Positions 18,811-27,618 of a DNA stretch of 35,364 bases are shown one piece after another. Under the pieces are notes generated by a model. The model was given only the letters and a program-made list of their open reading frames with translations, ran no database searches and was not told where the DNA came from. Each line of letters starts with the position of its first letter. The stretch's first letter is position 1. The position numbers were made by a program, and so were the translations under genes. Origin of the DNA: Candidatus Gastranaerophilales bacterium (GTDB taxonomy: Bacteria > Cyanobacteriota > Vampirovibrionia > Gastranaerophilales > Gastranaerophilaceae); NCBI GenBank assembly GCA_944323945.1, contig CALUUL010000015.1, positions 1-35,364 of the forward strand, written 5' to 3'.

Positions 18811-21297
18811 TTATTTAACAACAATATTAACTAATTTAGATGGAACTACAATAACTTTAACAATTTGCTTACCACTGGTTAACTCTTTTATTTTAGAACT
18901 GTTAAGAGCAATTTTTTCAAGTTCATCTTTTGTTGTTTCAGCATCAACTTCAATTTTATCTTTTACTTTACCGTTAATTTGAACAACTAAAGTAATTGTA
19001 CTTGTTTTAGCTAAAGCTTCTTCATATTTTGGCCATTCAAGTTTATGAACGGAATCTTTACCACCAAGACCTTCATAAATTTCTTCTGCCATATGAGGAA
19101 GAACAGGAGCAAACAGCTTTAAAAATGTAACTGTTGCAAAGCTAAATACCATTTTCTCTTCATCATTGAATACTTTTTTATTATTTAAATAATTATAAAT
19201 AACATTGGCGAATTCTCTGTATTTAGATATTACAGTATTAAACTGGAATTCATTAGCAATATCTTGCGACACCTTCTTAATCATCATATGAACTTCTCTT
19301 ACAAGATCATTGTTTTCTTTAGATAAAGAAGAAATATCTGGAAGTTTATAATCAAGAACAATGTCTTTTTGATATTCCGAATAAATACGCCATACCCTGT
19401 TTAAGAATTTATAGCATCCTTCAACACCGGCATCAGACCAATCAAAATCTCTATTTGGCGGAGAATCAGAAAGGATGAATAACCTTGCAGTATCAGCACC
19501 ATAGTTTCTAAATATTTCATCCGGATCTACAGTATTACCTTTTGATTTTGACATTTTAGAACCATCTTTTAAAACCATACCTTGAGTCAAAAGATTTTTA
19601 AACGGTTCATCAATATTAATAATACCTAAATCTCTTAATGCTTTAGTAAAGAACCTTGAATATAACAAGTGTAAAATTGCATGTTCAATACCACCAACAT
19701 ACTGATCAATTGGAACCCAATAATGAAGAATATCTTTATCAAAAGGTGCTTTATCATTTCTTGCATCCGTGTAGCGATAAAAATACCAGTTTGAACACAT
19801 AAATGTATCCATTGTATCAGTTTCTCTTTCAGCAGGTCCACCACATATAGGACAAGTTGTATGTTTGAAAGTTTCCGAAGTTGCAACAGGTGATTTACCT
19901 TTTACAGAGAAATCAACATCTTCAGGTAATAATACAGGTAAATCTTCTTCTTTTACAGGAACTGTTCCACATTTTGGACAATATACAATAGGTATCGGAG
20001 TTCCCCAATATCTTTGTCTTGATATTAACCAATCACGAAGTCTATATTGAACCTTAGCCTCACCGAAACCACCTTTTACAGCTTTATCGATTATAACTTG
20101 TTTTGCTATTTCATTATCAAGTCCATTACAATCAACAGAGTTAACTAAAACACCTTTTTCTGTATATGCTTCTTTTAACTCGGTTAATGGTATTTCCGGA
20201 TTTTGTATAACTATTTTTATAGGTAAATTATATTTTTTAGCAAAATCAAAATCTCTTTGATCGTGTGCAGGAACAGCCATAACAGCACCTGTACCATATT
20301 CTGCCAAAGCATAATCAGCAGTCCAAATAGGGAATTCTTCTCCATTCAATGGGTTAATTAAATGAGTTCCTAAAGGGACACCTGTTTTAATTCTTTCAGT
20401 AGAGAGTCTTTCTATTTCGGACATTTTTCTTGCATTTTGTCTGTATGCTTCAACAGCTGCTTTATTTTCAGGAGTAGTTAATTTTTCAATGTCTTTATAT
20501 TCCGGAGCAACAACAAGATATGTAATACCATATGCTGTATCCGGTCTTGTTGTATAGACAGGAACTTCAAGTCCATCTATTTCTTTTACTTTAAATCGAA
20601 GAATAGCACCTGTAGATCTGTCAATCCAATTTTTCTGCATTGTTTTAACACTATCTGGCCATCCTTTTAATTTATCAAGATCATCTAAAAGTTCTTGTGC
20701 ATAATCTGTTATTTTTAAAAACCATTGTGATAAATATTTTTTTTCAACTTGCCCATCGCATCTCCAGCATTTTCCGTCAATAACTTGTTCATTTGCAAGA
20801 ACAGTAGCACAATTGTTACACCAATTTACAGCAGCTTCTTTTTTATAAGCCAAACCCTTTTTAAACAATTTAACAAAAAAATACTGAGTCCATTTATAAT
20901 ATTCAGGAAGACAAGTAGTAACTTCTCTATCCCAATCAATCATTAAGCCCAATGCTTTTAATTGTTGTTTCATATAAGCGATATTATCTAAAGTCCATTT
21001 CTTAGGATTTGCACCGTGTTGAATGGCAGCATTTTCAGCAGGAAGACCAAAACTATCCCAGCCCATAGGATGCAATACATTATATCCATTCATTCTTTTA
21101 TAACGTGCAATCACATCAGAAATTGTATAATTTCTAACGTGTCCCATATGCAATTTACCTGATGGATATGGAAGCATTGATAAAACATAATATTTTTCTT
21201 TATTTTTATCGTTATAAACTTTATTTAATTTTGTTTCATCCCAGTATTTTTGCCACTTCTTTTCTATTTCTTGCGGATAGTATCTATCTTTAATCAC
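18811..21297 (-). CDS. leuS: Leucyl-tRNA synthetase
   Basis: The 828-aa class I synthetase has the ATP-binding HIGH motif as HMGH (50-53, in PYPSGKLHMGHVRNYT) and KMSKS near residue 580 (DGSKMSKSKGNTVDP). The CP1 editing domain lies between, with VYTTRPDTAYG and YGTGAVMAVPAHDQRD, which hydrolyses mischarged tRNA. Zinc-type cysteines are present, for example CPKCG and CPICGG. Length is normal for bacteria. The start is GTG at 21297, with AGGAGA 9 nt upstream. No T-box leader is visible in the 167 bp upstream. Confidence 0.97.
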   Translation of the reverse strand: MIKDRYYPQEIEKKWQKYWDETKLNKVYNDKNKEKYYVLSMLPYPSGKLHMGHVRNYTISDVIARYKRMNGYNVLHPMGWDSFGLPAENAAIQHGANPKKWTLDNIAYMKQQLKALGLMIDWDREVTTCLPEYYKWTQYFFVKLFKKGLAYKKEAAVNWCNNCATVLANEQVIDGKCWRCDGQVEKKYLSQWFLKITDYAQELLDDLDKLKGWPDSVKTMQKNWIDRSTGAILRFKVKEIDGLEVPVYTTRPDTAYGITYLVVAPEYKDIEKLTTPENKAAVEAYRQNARKMSEIERLSTERIKTGVPLGTHLINPLNGEEFPIWTADYALAEYGTGAVMAVPAHDQRDFDFAKKYNLPIKIVIQNPEIPLTELKEAYTEKGVLVNSVDCNGLDNEIAKQVIIDKAVKGGFGEAKVQYRLRDWLISRQRYWGTPIPIVYCPKCGTVPVKEEDLPVLLPEDVDFSVKGKSPVATSETFKHTTCPICGGPAERETDTMDTFMCSNWYFYRYTDARNDKAPFDKDILHYWVPIDQYVGGIEHAILHLLYSRFFTKALRDLGIINIDEPFKNLLTQGMVLKDGSKMSKSKGNTVDPDEIFRNYGADTARLFILSDSPPNRDFDWSDAGVEGCYKFLNRVWRIYSEYQKDIVLDYKLPDISSLSKENNDLVREVHMMIKKVSQDIANEFQFNTVISKYREFANVIYNYLNNKKVFNDEEKMVFSFATVTFLKLFAPVLPHMAEEIYEGLGGKDSVHKLEWPKYEEALAKTSTITLVVQINGKVKDKIEVDAETTKDELEKIALNSSKIKELTSGKQIVKVIVVPSKLVNIVVK

Positions 21298-21464
21298 TTC
21301 AACTTTCTCCTAATAAATATTTATAAATAAATTATAAACTAAACATAAAAATCTATATAAATTTTTTAAGCAAGGATAAAAAATATATCTGACTTACTGA
21401 TGTAGAGAATTGACCTTACAGAAATAATTATTAAATCATTACTGTATAAGCTTGGAGAAATGAA

Positions 21465-21773
21465 ATGAAAAAAATAATTATAAGTGCAATTGTTTTATTA
21501 ATATTGAATATAGGAACAGCTACATTTGCAAATGAATATAATCAATCAACTTACTTACTAAGCTATACTTCAGCAAGCTCACTTAAATATAAAATAAATT
21601 CATTAAACAGGCAAATAAAGAATAATGAATATCAAATAAAAAAAATAAAAAGGTCAACATCTTTAAGCAATAGTGAGAAAAGAAGTAAAATAAACAGACT
21701 TGAATATAAAAATAGACAATTAAAAAGAAAAATTGTAAAAATAAAACAAGAATATTCCAAAGCTATATCTTAG
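21465..21773 (+). CDS. Small exported basic coiled-coil protein
   Basis: The 102-aa product has a clear signal peptide (MKKIIISAIVLLILNIGTATFA, cleavage after about residue 22). The mature ~80-residue part is very Lys/Arg-rich and has a heptad-like pattern (LKYKINSLNRQIKNNEYQI ... NRLEYKNRQLKRKI). A GGAGAAATGA ribosome site precedes the ATG. No family recognised. It could bind nucleic acid or acidic envelope polymers, but that is a guess from charge. Its stop overlaps the 3' end of the converging WG-repeat gene by 4 bases. Confidence 0.75.
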   Translation: MKKIIISAIVLLILNIGTATFANEYNQSTYLLSYTSASSLKYKINSLNRQIKNNEYQIKKIKRSTSLSNSEKRSKINRLEYKNRQLKRKIVKIKQEYSKAIS

Positions 21774-22675
21774 TATTTACCGAAGTAAATAGAAAGAGGT
21801 ACGATAATTGGAGATAAGATTATTAATACAGGAATTGCAATTATATTTGCAGATGTTTTTAAAATTTTATTTCTAGTAACTTCTCCTTTATTTAATATTC
21901 TCCATTTACTATCTGTCTTTACCTCTATTTTGACAACTGTATTATTTTCTGTTCCTACAATACGTATATCATCATATTTATGCTCAGAAATTGTATTTTT
22001 TTCTTGGTCATATAAAGCATATTTGCCTTTTATACCCAATTTAAAATACCTTGGGTACAGTCTTTTTATATCATCATAAATAAATGGAGTTATATTGTAA
22101 CCACTTGAAATATCAACAATTGCAAATTTATTTAATTTCTTTACTATTTGTATATTATTAGGAAAATCAATATCTATTTCATCATATTTATATGGAAGGA
22201 TAATATCAACTTTTTTGTTTTGGTATTTTACAATACCATATTTGCCGTCTTTTTTAACTCGAAAAAGATAAGGAGAATAACCTCTATAAATTTCATCCGC
22301 ACGATTTATTATTACTTTGCCGTTTTGTACATCAATAGCTTGATAGTTATTCTCATTAATTTGAAAAACAACAGCTGAATCTTTACCATAACATTTAATA
22401 TTTTTATAGATTGGATCATAAGTCATATACATTATTCCATTTTTTGAATGAAATAAGCCTTTTTTTCCATTAACAGTAACAATAAAATTTTCATCTGAAC
22501 AATAATTTATGCCATCAAATTTTGGTGGAACAATAATATTTTTACTATTATATCTATCTTTAACCCCAAATTTATTATTTTCTTTGTATAACTGAAATTT
22601 ATCATCCAATGCAAATGCACTAAAGTACAAGGAAATAAAGATAAAAGACAATATAAATAAAAATATTTTTTTCAT
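21770..22675 (-). CDS. Exported WG-repeat-like protein
   Basis: The 301-aa protein has an N-terminal signal sequence (about 1-22). Several ~50-residue beta repeats follow, of WG type (YKENNKFGVKD, VNGKKGLFHSKNG, KDGKYGIVKYQNKK, IKGKYALYDQEKN). In these, Gly-Lys-[FWY]-Gly turns are followed by a strand and by ..P.KYD.I. A hydrophobic segment near the C-terminus (about 275-297) could anchor it in the membrane. WG repeats probably form surface or periplasmic beta structures; their ligands are mostly unknown. The ATG overlaps the stop of the upstream glycosyltransferase (ATGA), indicating coupled translation. Confidence 0.82.
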   Translation of the reverse strand: MKKIFLFILSFIFISLYFSAFALDDKFQLYKENNKFGVKDRYNSKNIIVPPKFDGINYCSDENFIVTVNGKKGLFHSKNGIMYMTYDPIYKNIKCYGKDSAVVFQINENNYQAIDVQNGKVIINRADEIYRGYSPYLFRVKKDGKYGIVKYQNKKVDIILPYKYDEIDIDFPNNIQIVKKLNKFAIVDISSGYNITPFIYDDIKRLYPRYFKLGIKGKYALYDQEKNTISEHKYDDIRIVGTENNTVVKIEVKTDSKWRILNKGEVTRNKILKTSANIIAIPVLIILSPIIVPLSIYFGKY

Positions 22676-23661
22676 ATTAGTTCCAACAATTTATTTATAT
22701 CAATATTAAGACAATCAAGTTTTTCACAAGTAGTTTGTCTCTTATTCCATAAACAAGGTCTACAATTTGCATTGTTTTTAATTGCAATAAAATTATCAGA
22801 TTTTGGAAGTAATGTTTCATCATCCGTAGGACCAAATATTGCAAATGTTTTTGTGTTTGTTGCAACTCCTATATGCATTGGTGCTGAATCAGAACATATT
22901 AAAATTTCAGATTTTTTTATTAATTCAACTAATTCAAAAATATTTTTAGTTTTCCCAAACATATCGGAAAAATTTGTTAAATCAACATTTTTTAATTCAT
23001 TTCTTATTTCTTCAATGCATTCAAAATCATCAGGCCCACCTGCCAAATAAACATTTTTTCCTTTTTTCAATAATTCTATAATTACTTGAGCCCACATTTT
23101 AGGAGAAATTGTTTTTATTATATTTTTTTGAACACTAATTTTACTAACACCAGGGTGTATAAGTACAGAATTTTTATTCTTTTCAAAATTTTCAACCTCA
23201 ATTAACGGAAGTTCAAACTTCAAATTCGTAATTGGCTTAACTAAATCAAAATACATCCTAGATGCGTATTGTTGTTTATTTAATATAATCGCATAAGTTA
23301 AAAATTTTTCTGAAAGTTTTGATGTTTTATAACCAACTCTTGTCTTTATCCCAGTAAAAAATAATAGAGGTGCAATTAAAGCGTTTCCACCTGAAGATAT
23401 AACTAAATCAAACCCACCAGACAAAGCTTTAAAATATAGTCTCAGCATTTCAATATATTTATTTTTTGTTTTAATATCAATACAGAAATAAGAATCTAAA
23501 AGATTAGTAAGCTTTACAAAAGCCTTACTGCGACCTTCTAAACATAATGTAATTTTTGCGGATGGAAACTTTTTCTTTAAACTTTGAATTACAGGCATAA
23601 AAAGAATTTCATCACCAATTCCTCCAAAGTTTATTAACAAAATATTTTTATAATTATTCAT
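22672..23661 (-). CDS. Glycosyltransferase family 9 (heptosyltransferase-like)
   Basis: The 329-aa protein shows the GT9 layout. The N-terminal NFGGIGDEILFMPVIQSLKKKFP matches the ADP-heptose:LPS heptosyltransferase start. Then come VLIHPGVS (around 170), a YLAGGPDD stretch and the donor-binding ICSDSAPMHIGVATNTKTFAIFGPT. The C-terminus has CRPCLWN...CEKLDCL, as in many WaaF-like proteins. It probably adds a sugar to a cell-surface glycan or lipid A core; donor identity is not readable. It starts 1 bp after the small gene before it, without its own clear ribosome site, and overlaps the WG gene. Confidence 0.9.
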   Translation of the reverse strand: MNNYKNILLINFGGIGDEILFMPVIQSLKKKFPSAKITLCLEGRSKAFVKLTNLLDSYFCIDIKTKNKYIEMLRLYFKALSGGFDLVISSGGNALIAPLLFFTGIKTRVGYKTSKLSEKFLTYAIILNKQQYASRMYFDLVKPITNLKFELPLIEVENFEKNKNSVLIHPGVSKISVQKNIIKTISPKMWAQVIIELLKKGKNVYLAGGPDDFECIEEIRNELKNVDLTNFSDMFGKTKNIFELVELIKKSEILICSDSAPMHIGVATNTKTFAIFGPTDDETLLPKSDNFIAIKNNANCRPCLWNKRQTTCEKLDCLNIDINKLLELI

Positions 23662-23662
23662 A

Positions 23663-24010
23663 TCAGAAAGGTTTTGTTTGATTTAATTTATTTCTTAATT
23701 CTCTAAAACGAGCAATATCTTCTTGCGCTTTGCCTGTCTCTCTAAACACAACTTGGCTTGAAGGATGAACCATCATAATACAATCAATATGAATTTCTAA
23801 AAAATTATATCTTCTTGGTGGTACATTTGAATTTCTTGCCATTATTTCAGCATTTGTCACAGCTAAAAATCTTTTTTCTTTATCATTTAATAAATCCGTA
23901 AGTTCTCTATTAGTTTTAGTATATTTTGAAACATGTACAGTACCTTTAATTTCATGGTCTGCAGTTAAAATAATAACCTCTATTGGAACTGTATCTAATT
24001 CTTTTGCCAT
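23663..24010 (-). CDS. Small conserved-looking protein, unknown function
   Basis: The 115-aa protein is soluble, without signal peptide. The first half looks beta-rich (PIEVIILTADHEIKGTVHV) and the second half has NFLEIHIDCIMMVHP followed by a charged helix. It resembles small Sm-like or DUF6812-type proteins found in related genomes, but I am unsure of the family. The start at 24010 is chosen because AGAAGGTG lies at good spacing; an in-frame ATG at 24028 would add six residues. It is the first gene of the glycosyltransferase/WG-repeat transcript. Confidence 0.7.
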   Translation of the reverse strand: MAKELDTVPIEVIILTADHEIKGTVHVSKYTKTNRELTDLLNDKEKRFLAVTNAEIMARNSNVPPRRYNFLEIHIDCIMMVHPSSQVVFRETGKAQEDIARFRELRNKLNQTKPF

Positions 24011-24144
24011 TTCACACCTTCTGAACAAACTATATGTAAATTATATTATAAAATTCTTCATAATTCCAGTATTTAATTAAGTTTATAAGCAAATTTTATT
24101 TTTAGAAGTTTTAAGACAAACAAAAAAAGAAAGAACAATATCAA

Positions 24145-24807
24145 ATGAGAAATTTAAGTTTTAAAGGATTTTACAAAGTAGAACCACTTGGAAACAAAAA
24201 AGTAAATATGAAGTTAGTTTCAGAAATGGTTAAAACAATACCCGGTTCAGAGACAATGGAACGTTCAGGCTACAATACTAAAACATTTTTTGTTCCTGAA
24301 CAACAAGAAATAGAATTTGAAAAATTAGCAGAAGCACTAAGAGCCAAATCTCTTGCTCATATAAAAAATGTAAGTACAAAAACACCATCACTTGATACAC
24401 TATTAAAAACCAAAATAAGAGATTTTACTCCCTCAAACGAATATAAATATGTAGCTCTTGACGCAGAAGAACTAAAAGATCTAATAGAAAATCAAAAAAT
24501 AATTGGTTATGAAGAAAATACATATTATGATACATTTCATCTTGGTCTATTAAACTCAAAAATCAATATACCTGAAATATCTGTAATAAATACAGAACAG
24601 TCTTCAAAATATAAAACTAATCTCGGAATACAAATACCCAATGCATCAAAAAAGACAATATCATCTTTTTTAAAATTAGGTTATAAAGAAATTCCTGTAA
24701 AGTTAACAAAAAATGATCTTAAAAGATTAGAAAAACAATCAATAAGGCATAATAAGAATGTAATTACAAGACAAATAAACGTTCTCCCTTTAGAAAATAA
24801 AAATTAG
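24145..24807 (+). CDS. Unknown protein with N-terminal SFKG motif
   Basis: The 220-aa product starts MRNLSFKGFYKVEPLG, then is basic and mixed helix/strand with no membrane segment or recognisable domain. Lys content is high and Cys is absent. The N-terminal 'SFKG' resembles the 'SFGN...SFNG' in the leader of the calpain-like protease 1.5 kb downstream. I suspect a lineage-specific localisation or secretion tag, unproven. The ribosome site is weak (AAGAAAG at a distance). It stands alone on the plus strand. Confidence 0.65.
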   Translation: MRNLSFKGFYKVEPLGNKKVNMKLVSEMVKTIPGSETMERSGYNTKTFFVPEQQEIEFEKLAEALRAKSLAHIKNVSTKTPSLDTLLKTKIRDFTPSNEYKYVALDAEELKDLIENQKIIGYEENTYYDTFHLGLLNSKINIPEISVINTEQSSKYKTNLGIQIPNASKKTISSFLKLGYKEIPVKLTKNDLKRLEKQSIRHNKNVITRQINVLPLENKN

Positions 24808-25118
24808 ATGACTTAAAAAGTTAAGATTTACTATATATATAATTATTCTATAATTTAGCTACTTTTTTACTATTAATAGTTATAAAGTATTAAACTATTA
24901 TGTTGTTTTATAGCATTTAAAAGACATTTCACAAATATTGTATCTATGATTCTAATCAACTATAAGAGAAAATAGATAAATATTTATCAAGTTATTTATG
25001 CAAAAATTAAATAATTAGCGAATATGAATATTAAGAATTGTAAAACTTAAAATAGAAAAATTAAAGATTTAAATAAAACATACGATAAAAAAATATCAAA
25101 AGAAGTAGTAAAGTTTAA
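24808..25118. other. AT-rich intergenic stretch (311 bp)
   Basis: The stretch is extremely A/T-rich with no convincing open frame. There is a short inverted repeat (ACTTAAAAAGTTAAG) just after the upstream stop, too weak to call a terminator. It presumably holds the promoter of the 148-aa gene at 25119, but no good -35/-10 pair stands out. Confidence 0.5.
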
Positions 25119-25565
25119 ATGAGTTTACTTGGAGCAATTGGAAGTGCAATCGGTGAAATTTTTTCAAAAAATCAAGAAGAAGCAGCAATAAAAAAGGCTG
25201 ATAATGCCGCTGCAAGGGAATCTGCAGAAGTAGAATTTAATGATTCTGCTGACGCATTATCTCAAGCAGCAGGCAGTATATTTACCCAGGATGAACTTGG
25301 AGCAAATGTATTTGATGAATTAGGACGAGATCTTGGAGAAACAGCAGAAGCATTTGGTGATTTTTTCCAATCTGGCGTTAAAAATGTCCTAACAGATGTT
25401 TCAACAACTCTTGATGATTTCAATACTGATATTGAATCAGTTGCAAAAAGTATTGGTGAAAGTCAAAAAACTATAGGTGGAGCATTTCTTTCAGGAATAG
25501 CAAATATATTCTCAGTATTTGGTAATGCATTTACAGAAGGTGCTGAAGACTCTCTAAAAGAATAA
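25119..25565 (+). CDS. Acidic small-residue-rich helical protein, unknown function
   Basis: The 148-aa protein is rich in Ala, Gly, Ser, Asp and Glu, and lacks Cys and a classical signal peptide. It starts with an amphipathic Gly-containing segment (MSLLGAIGSAIGEIF). A similar segment recurs near the end (GAFLSGIANIFSVFGNAF). The N-terminus has the same pattern as the 418-aa protein at the left of the window (M-[AS]-[FL]-L-x2-I-x6-[LI]-F). Size and composition recall small exported helical proteins, but no WXG or LXG signature is present and no secretion genes are nearby. A terminator follows directly. Confidence 0.7.
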   Translation: MSLLGAIGSAIGEIFSKNQEEAAIKKADNAAARESAEVEFNDSADALSQAAGSIFTQDELGANVFDELGRDLGETAEAFGDFFQSGVKNVLTDVSTTLDDFNTDIESVAKSIGESQKTIGGAFLSGIANIFSVFGNAFTEGAEDSLKE

Positions 25566-25582
25566 AGAAAAATACAAGAAAT

Positions 25583-25616
25583 AAAAAGAAAGAAGTATAT
25601 TACTTCTTTCTTTTTT
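25583..25616 (+). terminator. Intrinsic terminator after the 148-aa gene
   Basis: A perfect 15-bp stem (25583-25597 with 25601-25615) with a TAT loop ends in a T run. The stem is of AG/CT type, much like the terminator at 142-173. It lies 17 bp past the stop codon. Confidence 0.85.
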
Positions 25617-25636
25617 AGAAAATATAGTACACATTT

Positions 25637-26776
25637 ATGAATAATTTCAATATAAATAATTCAAATATACAATATAGTAAAATACAAGAAAATTATAAAA
25701 ATAGAAATAAAATAATAAAGCAAAATGTAAGTTTTGGAAATGACAGCTTTAATGGCAAAACACATAAAAACAAGAAAAAAGCCATTAGAAATTTTTCATT
25801 GCTTATTGCAAGTTTATTATCACTAACTTCCTGTGCAAAATCAAATTCATCAAATGTATATGAGAATATAGGTTCATCTAAAATCAATATTAGCAGCTTT
25901 TCTGAATCTTATTTTGATGAATACAACAATTCAAATAATGTAAATAAAGATGTACAAGAAGCAATAGAGAAAGCTGATTCATATACAAAAGTACCTTTTA
26001 TAGGAGAATTATTATACTCAAATTTTGGAATAGACGGAATTGAATATGCTGTTGCAGATGAAGGTAATGTAATTAATGGCTATATAGATGAAGATATTGT
26101 ACAAGGAATTGTTAGCGATTGTTGGCTAATTACGGCCATTGAAAATTTATCATATACAAAAAAAGGCGCTGAACTAATACATAATGCAATTAGCCAGGAT
26201 AAAAATGGTAACATCAAGGTATATTTAAAAGGACCAAATTTATCTTATACTGTAACAAAAGAAGAAATTGAAAAGGCAAATAAAGAATATAGCATATATT
26301 CTCGCGGGGATGATGATATGCTAGTTATAGAATTGGCAGTTGAAAAATTCAGAGAAGATTTAAAAGATAATAAAATAAAAATAGATAATACATTGCCAGA
26401 TTACTTATATTATACCAATACAGATGGATATAATGCATTAAGATTAGGTGAAACAAGGCAAGCATATTGGCTAATAACGGGAATTACAGATTCAACAACG
26501 GCATCAACAAAAGAAGAAATTGATGAAGTATTAGAACGATATAGAAATAATAAAGAAAATGCACTTCTCGATGTAGAACTTAATAAAAATGCAAAAGTAA
26601 AAGATATTAATGGACAAACAACATATATATATGCTGCACATGGTTATGGAGTAAAAGATATTTCTGATGACACAATTACATTAATTTGTGCTTCATACAA
26701 TAATAAAGAAATCATTCTACCACTTGACACCTTATATAATCTACCAATTGATATGCTTGTATATGCTGAACTTTAA
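25637..26776 (+). CDS. Calpain-like (peptidase C2) cysteine protease, probable lipoprotein
   Basis: The 379-aa protein contains a calpain-type catalytic core: VQGIVSDCWLITAIENLS with Cys162, DDDMLVIELAVEKF matching the calpain helix after it, YWLITGITDS, His335 in IYAAHGYGVKDI, and an Asn candidate at 355 (CASYNNKE). So a full Cys-His-Asn triad is present. Before it, residues 46-66 look like a lipoprotein signal (KKKAIRNFSLLIASLLSLTSC, lipobox LTSC, Cys66), yet a 45-residue polar leader with VSFGNDSFNGK precedes that. No methionine lies closer to the signal. It probably acts at the cell surface. Weak ribosome site; transcribed alone. Confidence 0.8.
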   Translation: MNNFNINNSNIQYSKIQENYKNRNKIIKQNVSFGNDSFNGKTHKNKKKAIRNFSLLIASLLSLTSCAKSNSSNVYENIGSSKINISSFSESYFDEYNNSNNVNKDVQEAIEKADSYTKVPFIGELLYSNFGIDGIEYAVADEGNVINGYIDEDIVQGIVSDCWLITAIENLSYTKKGAELIHNAISQDKNGNIKVYLKGPNLSYTVTKEEIEKANKEYSIYSRGDDDMLVIELAVEKFREDLKDNKIKIDNTLPDYLYYTNTDGYNALRLGETRQAYWLITGITDSTTASTKEEIDEVLERYRNNKENALLDVELNKNAKVKDINGQTTYIYAAHGYGVKDISDDTITLICASYNNKEIILPLDTLYNLPIDMLVYAEL

Positions 26777-26925
26777 TAAATAAGTTTTTTTATTAATAGT
26801 TTAAAAAAAATAAATAAAAAGTTAATATAAAAATTTAAAATTATTGATAAATCAAAATTTTGCACTATTAAAAAAATTGTAATATCATTAATAAGTTGAA
26901 TTACAATTTTTTAAATGGGCAGAAA

Positions 26926-27618
26926 ATGAAACATTATGCAATAATTTTGGCTTCAGGAAACGGCTCTCGAATTGGACTAAACACTCCAAAACAATTCTAC
27001 AAGCTAAAAAATAAGACAATTTTAGAATATTCAATTGAAATATTTGAAAAACATCAAAGTATTGACAATATTATTATTGTTTCAAATCCTGATTTTATAG
27101 ATTTAACAAAAGAAATTATAGAAAAAAATAATTATAAAAAAGTGAAAAAAATTTTACCAGGAGGTAATACCAGACAAAAAAGCTCATATATTGGTGTTAA
27201 ATCAATCGATGATAATGATGTAAAAGTATTAATTCATGATGCTGTCAGACCATTTGTTTCAAAACAAATAATTGATAATTGTATATCAGCATTAGAGAAA
27301 TATAATGCAATAAATGTTGCCATTGAATCAGTAGATACAATATTAGAAATAGATGAAAATAATTTTGTTAAAAGTATTCCAAACAGAAAAAATTTAATGC
27401 GTTGTCAAACACCACAATGTTTTAATCTAACAACAATAAAAAAAGCACACGAACTGGCAAACAACGATTCAAATTACGCAGCAACAGATGACTGTGGGCT
27501 GATTCTAAAATACAATTTAGATAAAGTATATATTGTTAAGGGGGATGAAAAAAATATAAAAATAACATACCCTTCGGATTTAATTATTGCAGAAAATATA
27601 TTAGAAAATAAAAGTTAA
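26926..27618 (+). CDS. ispD: 2-C-methyl-D-erythritol 4-phosphate cytidylyltransferase
   Basis: The 230-aa enzyme of the MEP isoprenoid pathway makes CDP-methylerythritol. It has the CTP-binding loop as AIILASGNGSRIGLNTPKQF (5-24), HDAVRPF at 104-110, TPQCF and TDDCGLILK further on. The first loop is LASGNGSR where AAGxGxR is usual, a conservative change. The start is the ATG at 26926; a TTG 30 nt upstream would extend it without family support. TarI-type ribitol cytidylyltransferases are close relatives, but the motifs fit IspD. It converges on the next gene with a 4-base overlap. Confidence 0.92.
   Translation: MKHYAIILASGNGSRIGLNTPKQFYKLKNKTILEYSIEIFEKHQSIDNIIIVSNPDFIDLTKEIIEKNNYKKVKKILPGGNTRQKSSYIGVKSIDDNDVKVLIHDAVRPFVSKQIIDNCISALEKYNAINVAIESVDTILEIDENNFVKSIPNRKNLMRCQTPQCFNLTTIKKAHELANNDSNYAATDDCGLILKYNLDKVYIVKGDEKNIKITYPSDLIIAENILENKS

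Noticed and set aside
21298..21464. T-box or other riboswitch upstream of leuS
   Set aside because: No T-box consensus sequence, specifier stem or leader terminator is visible in the 167 bp.
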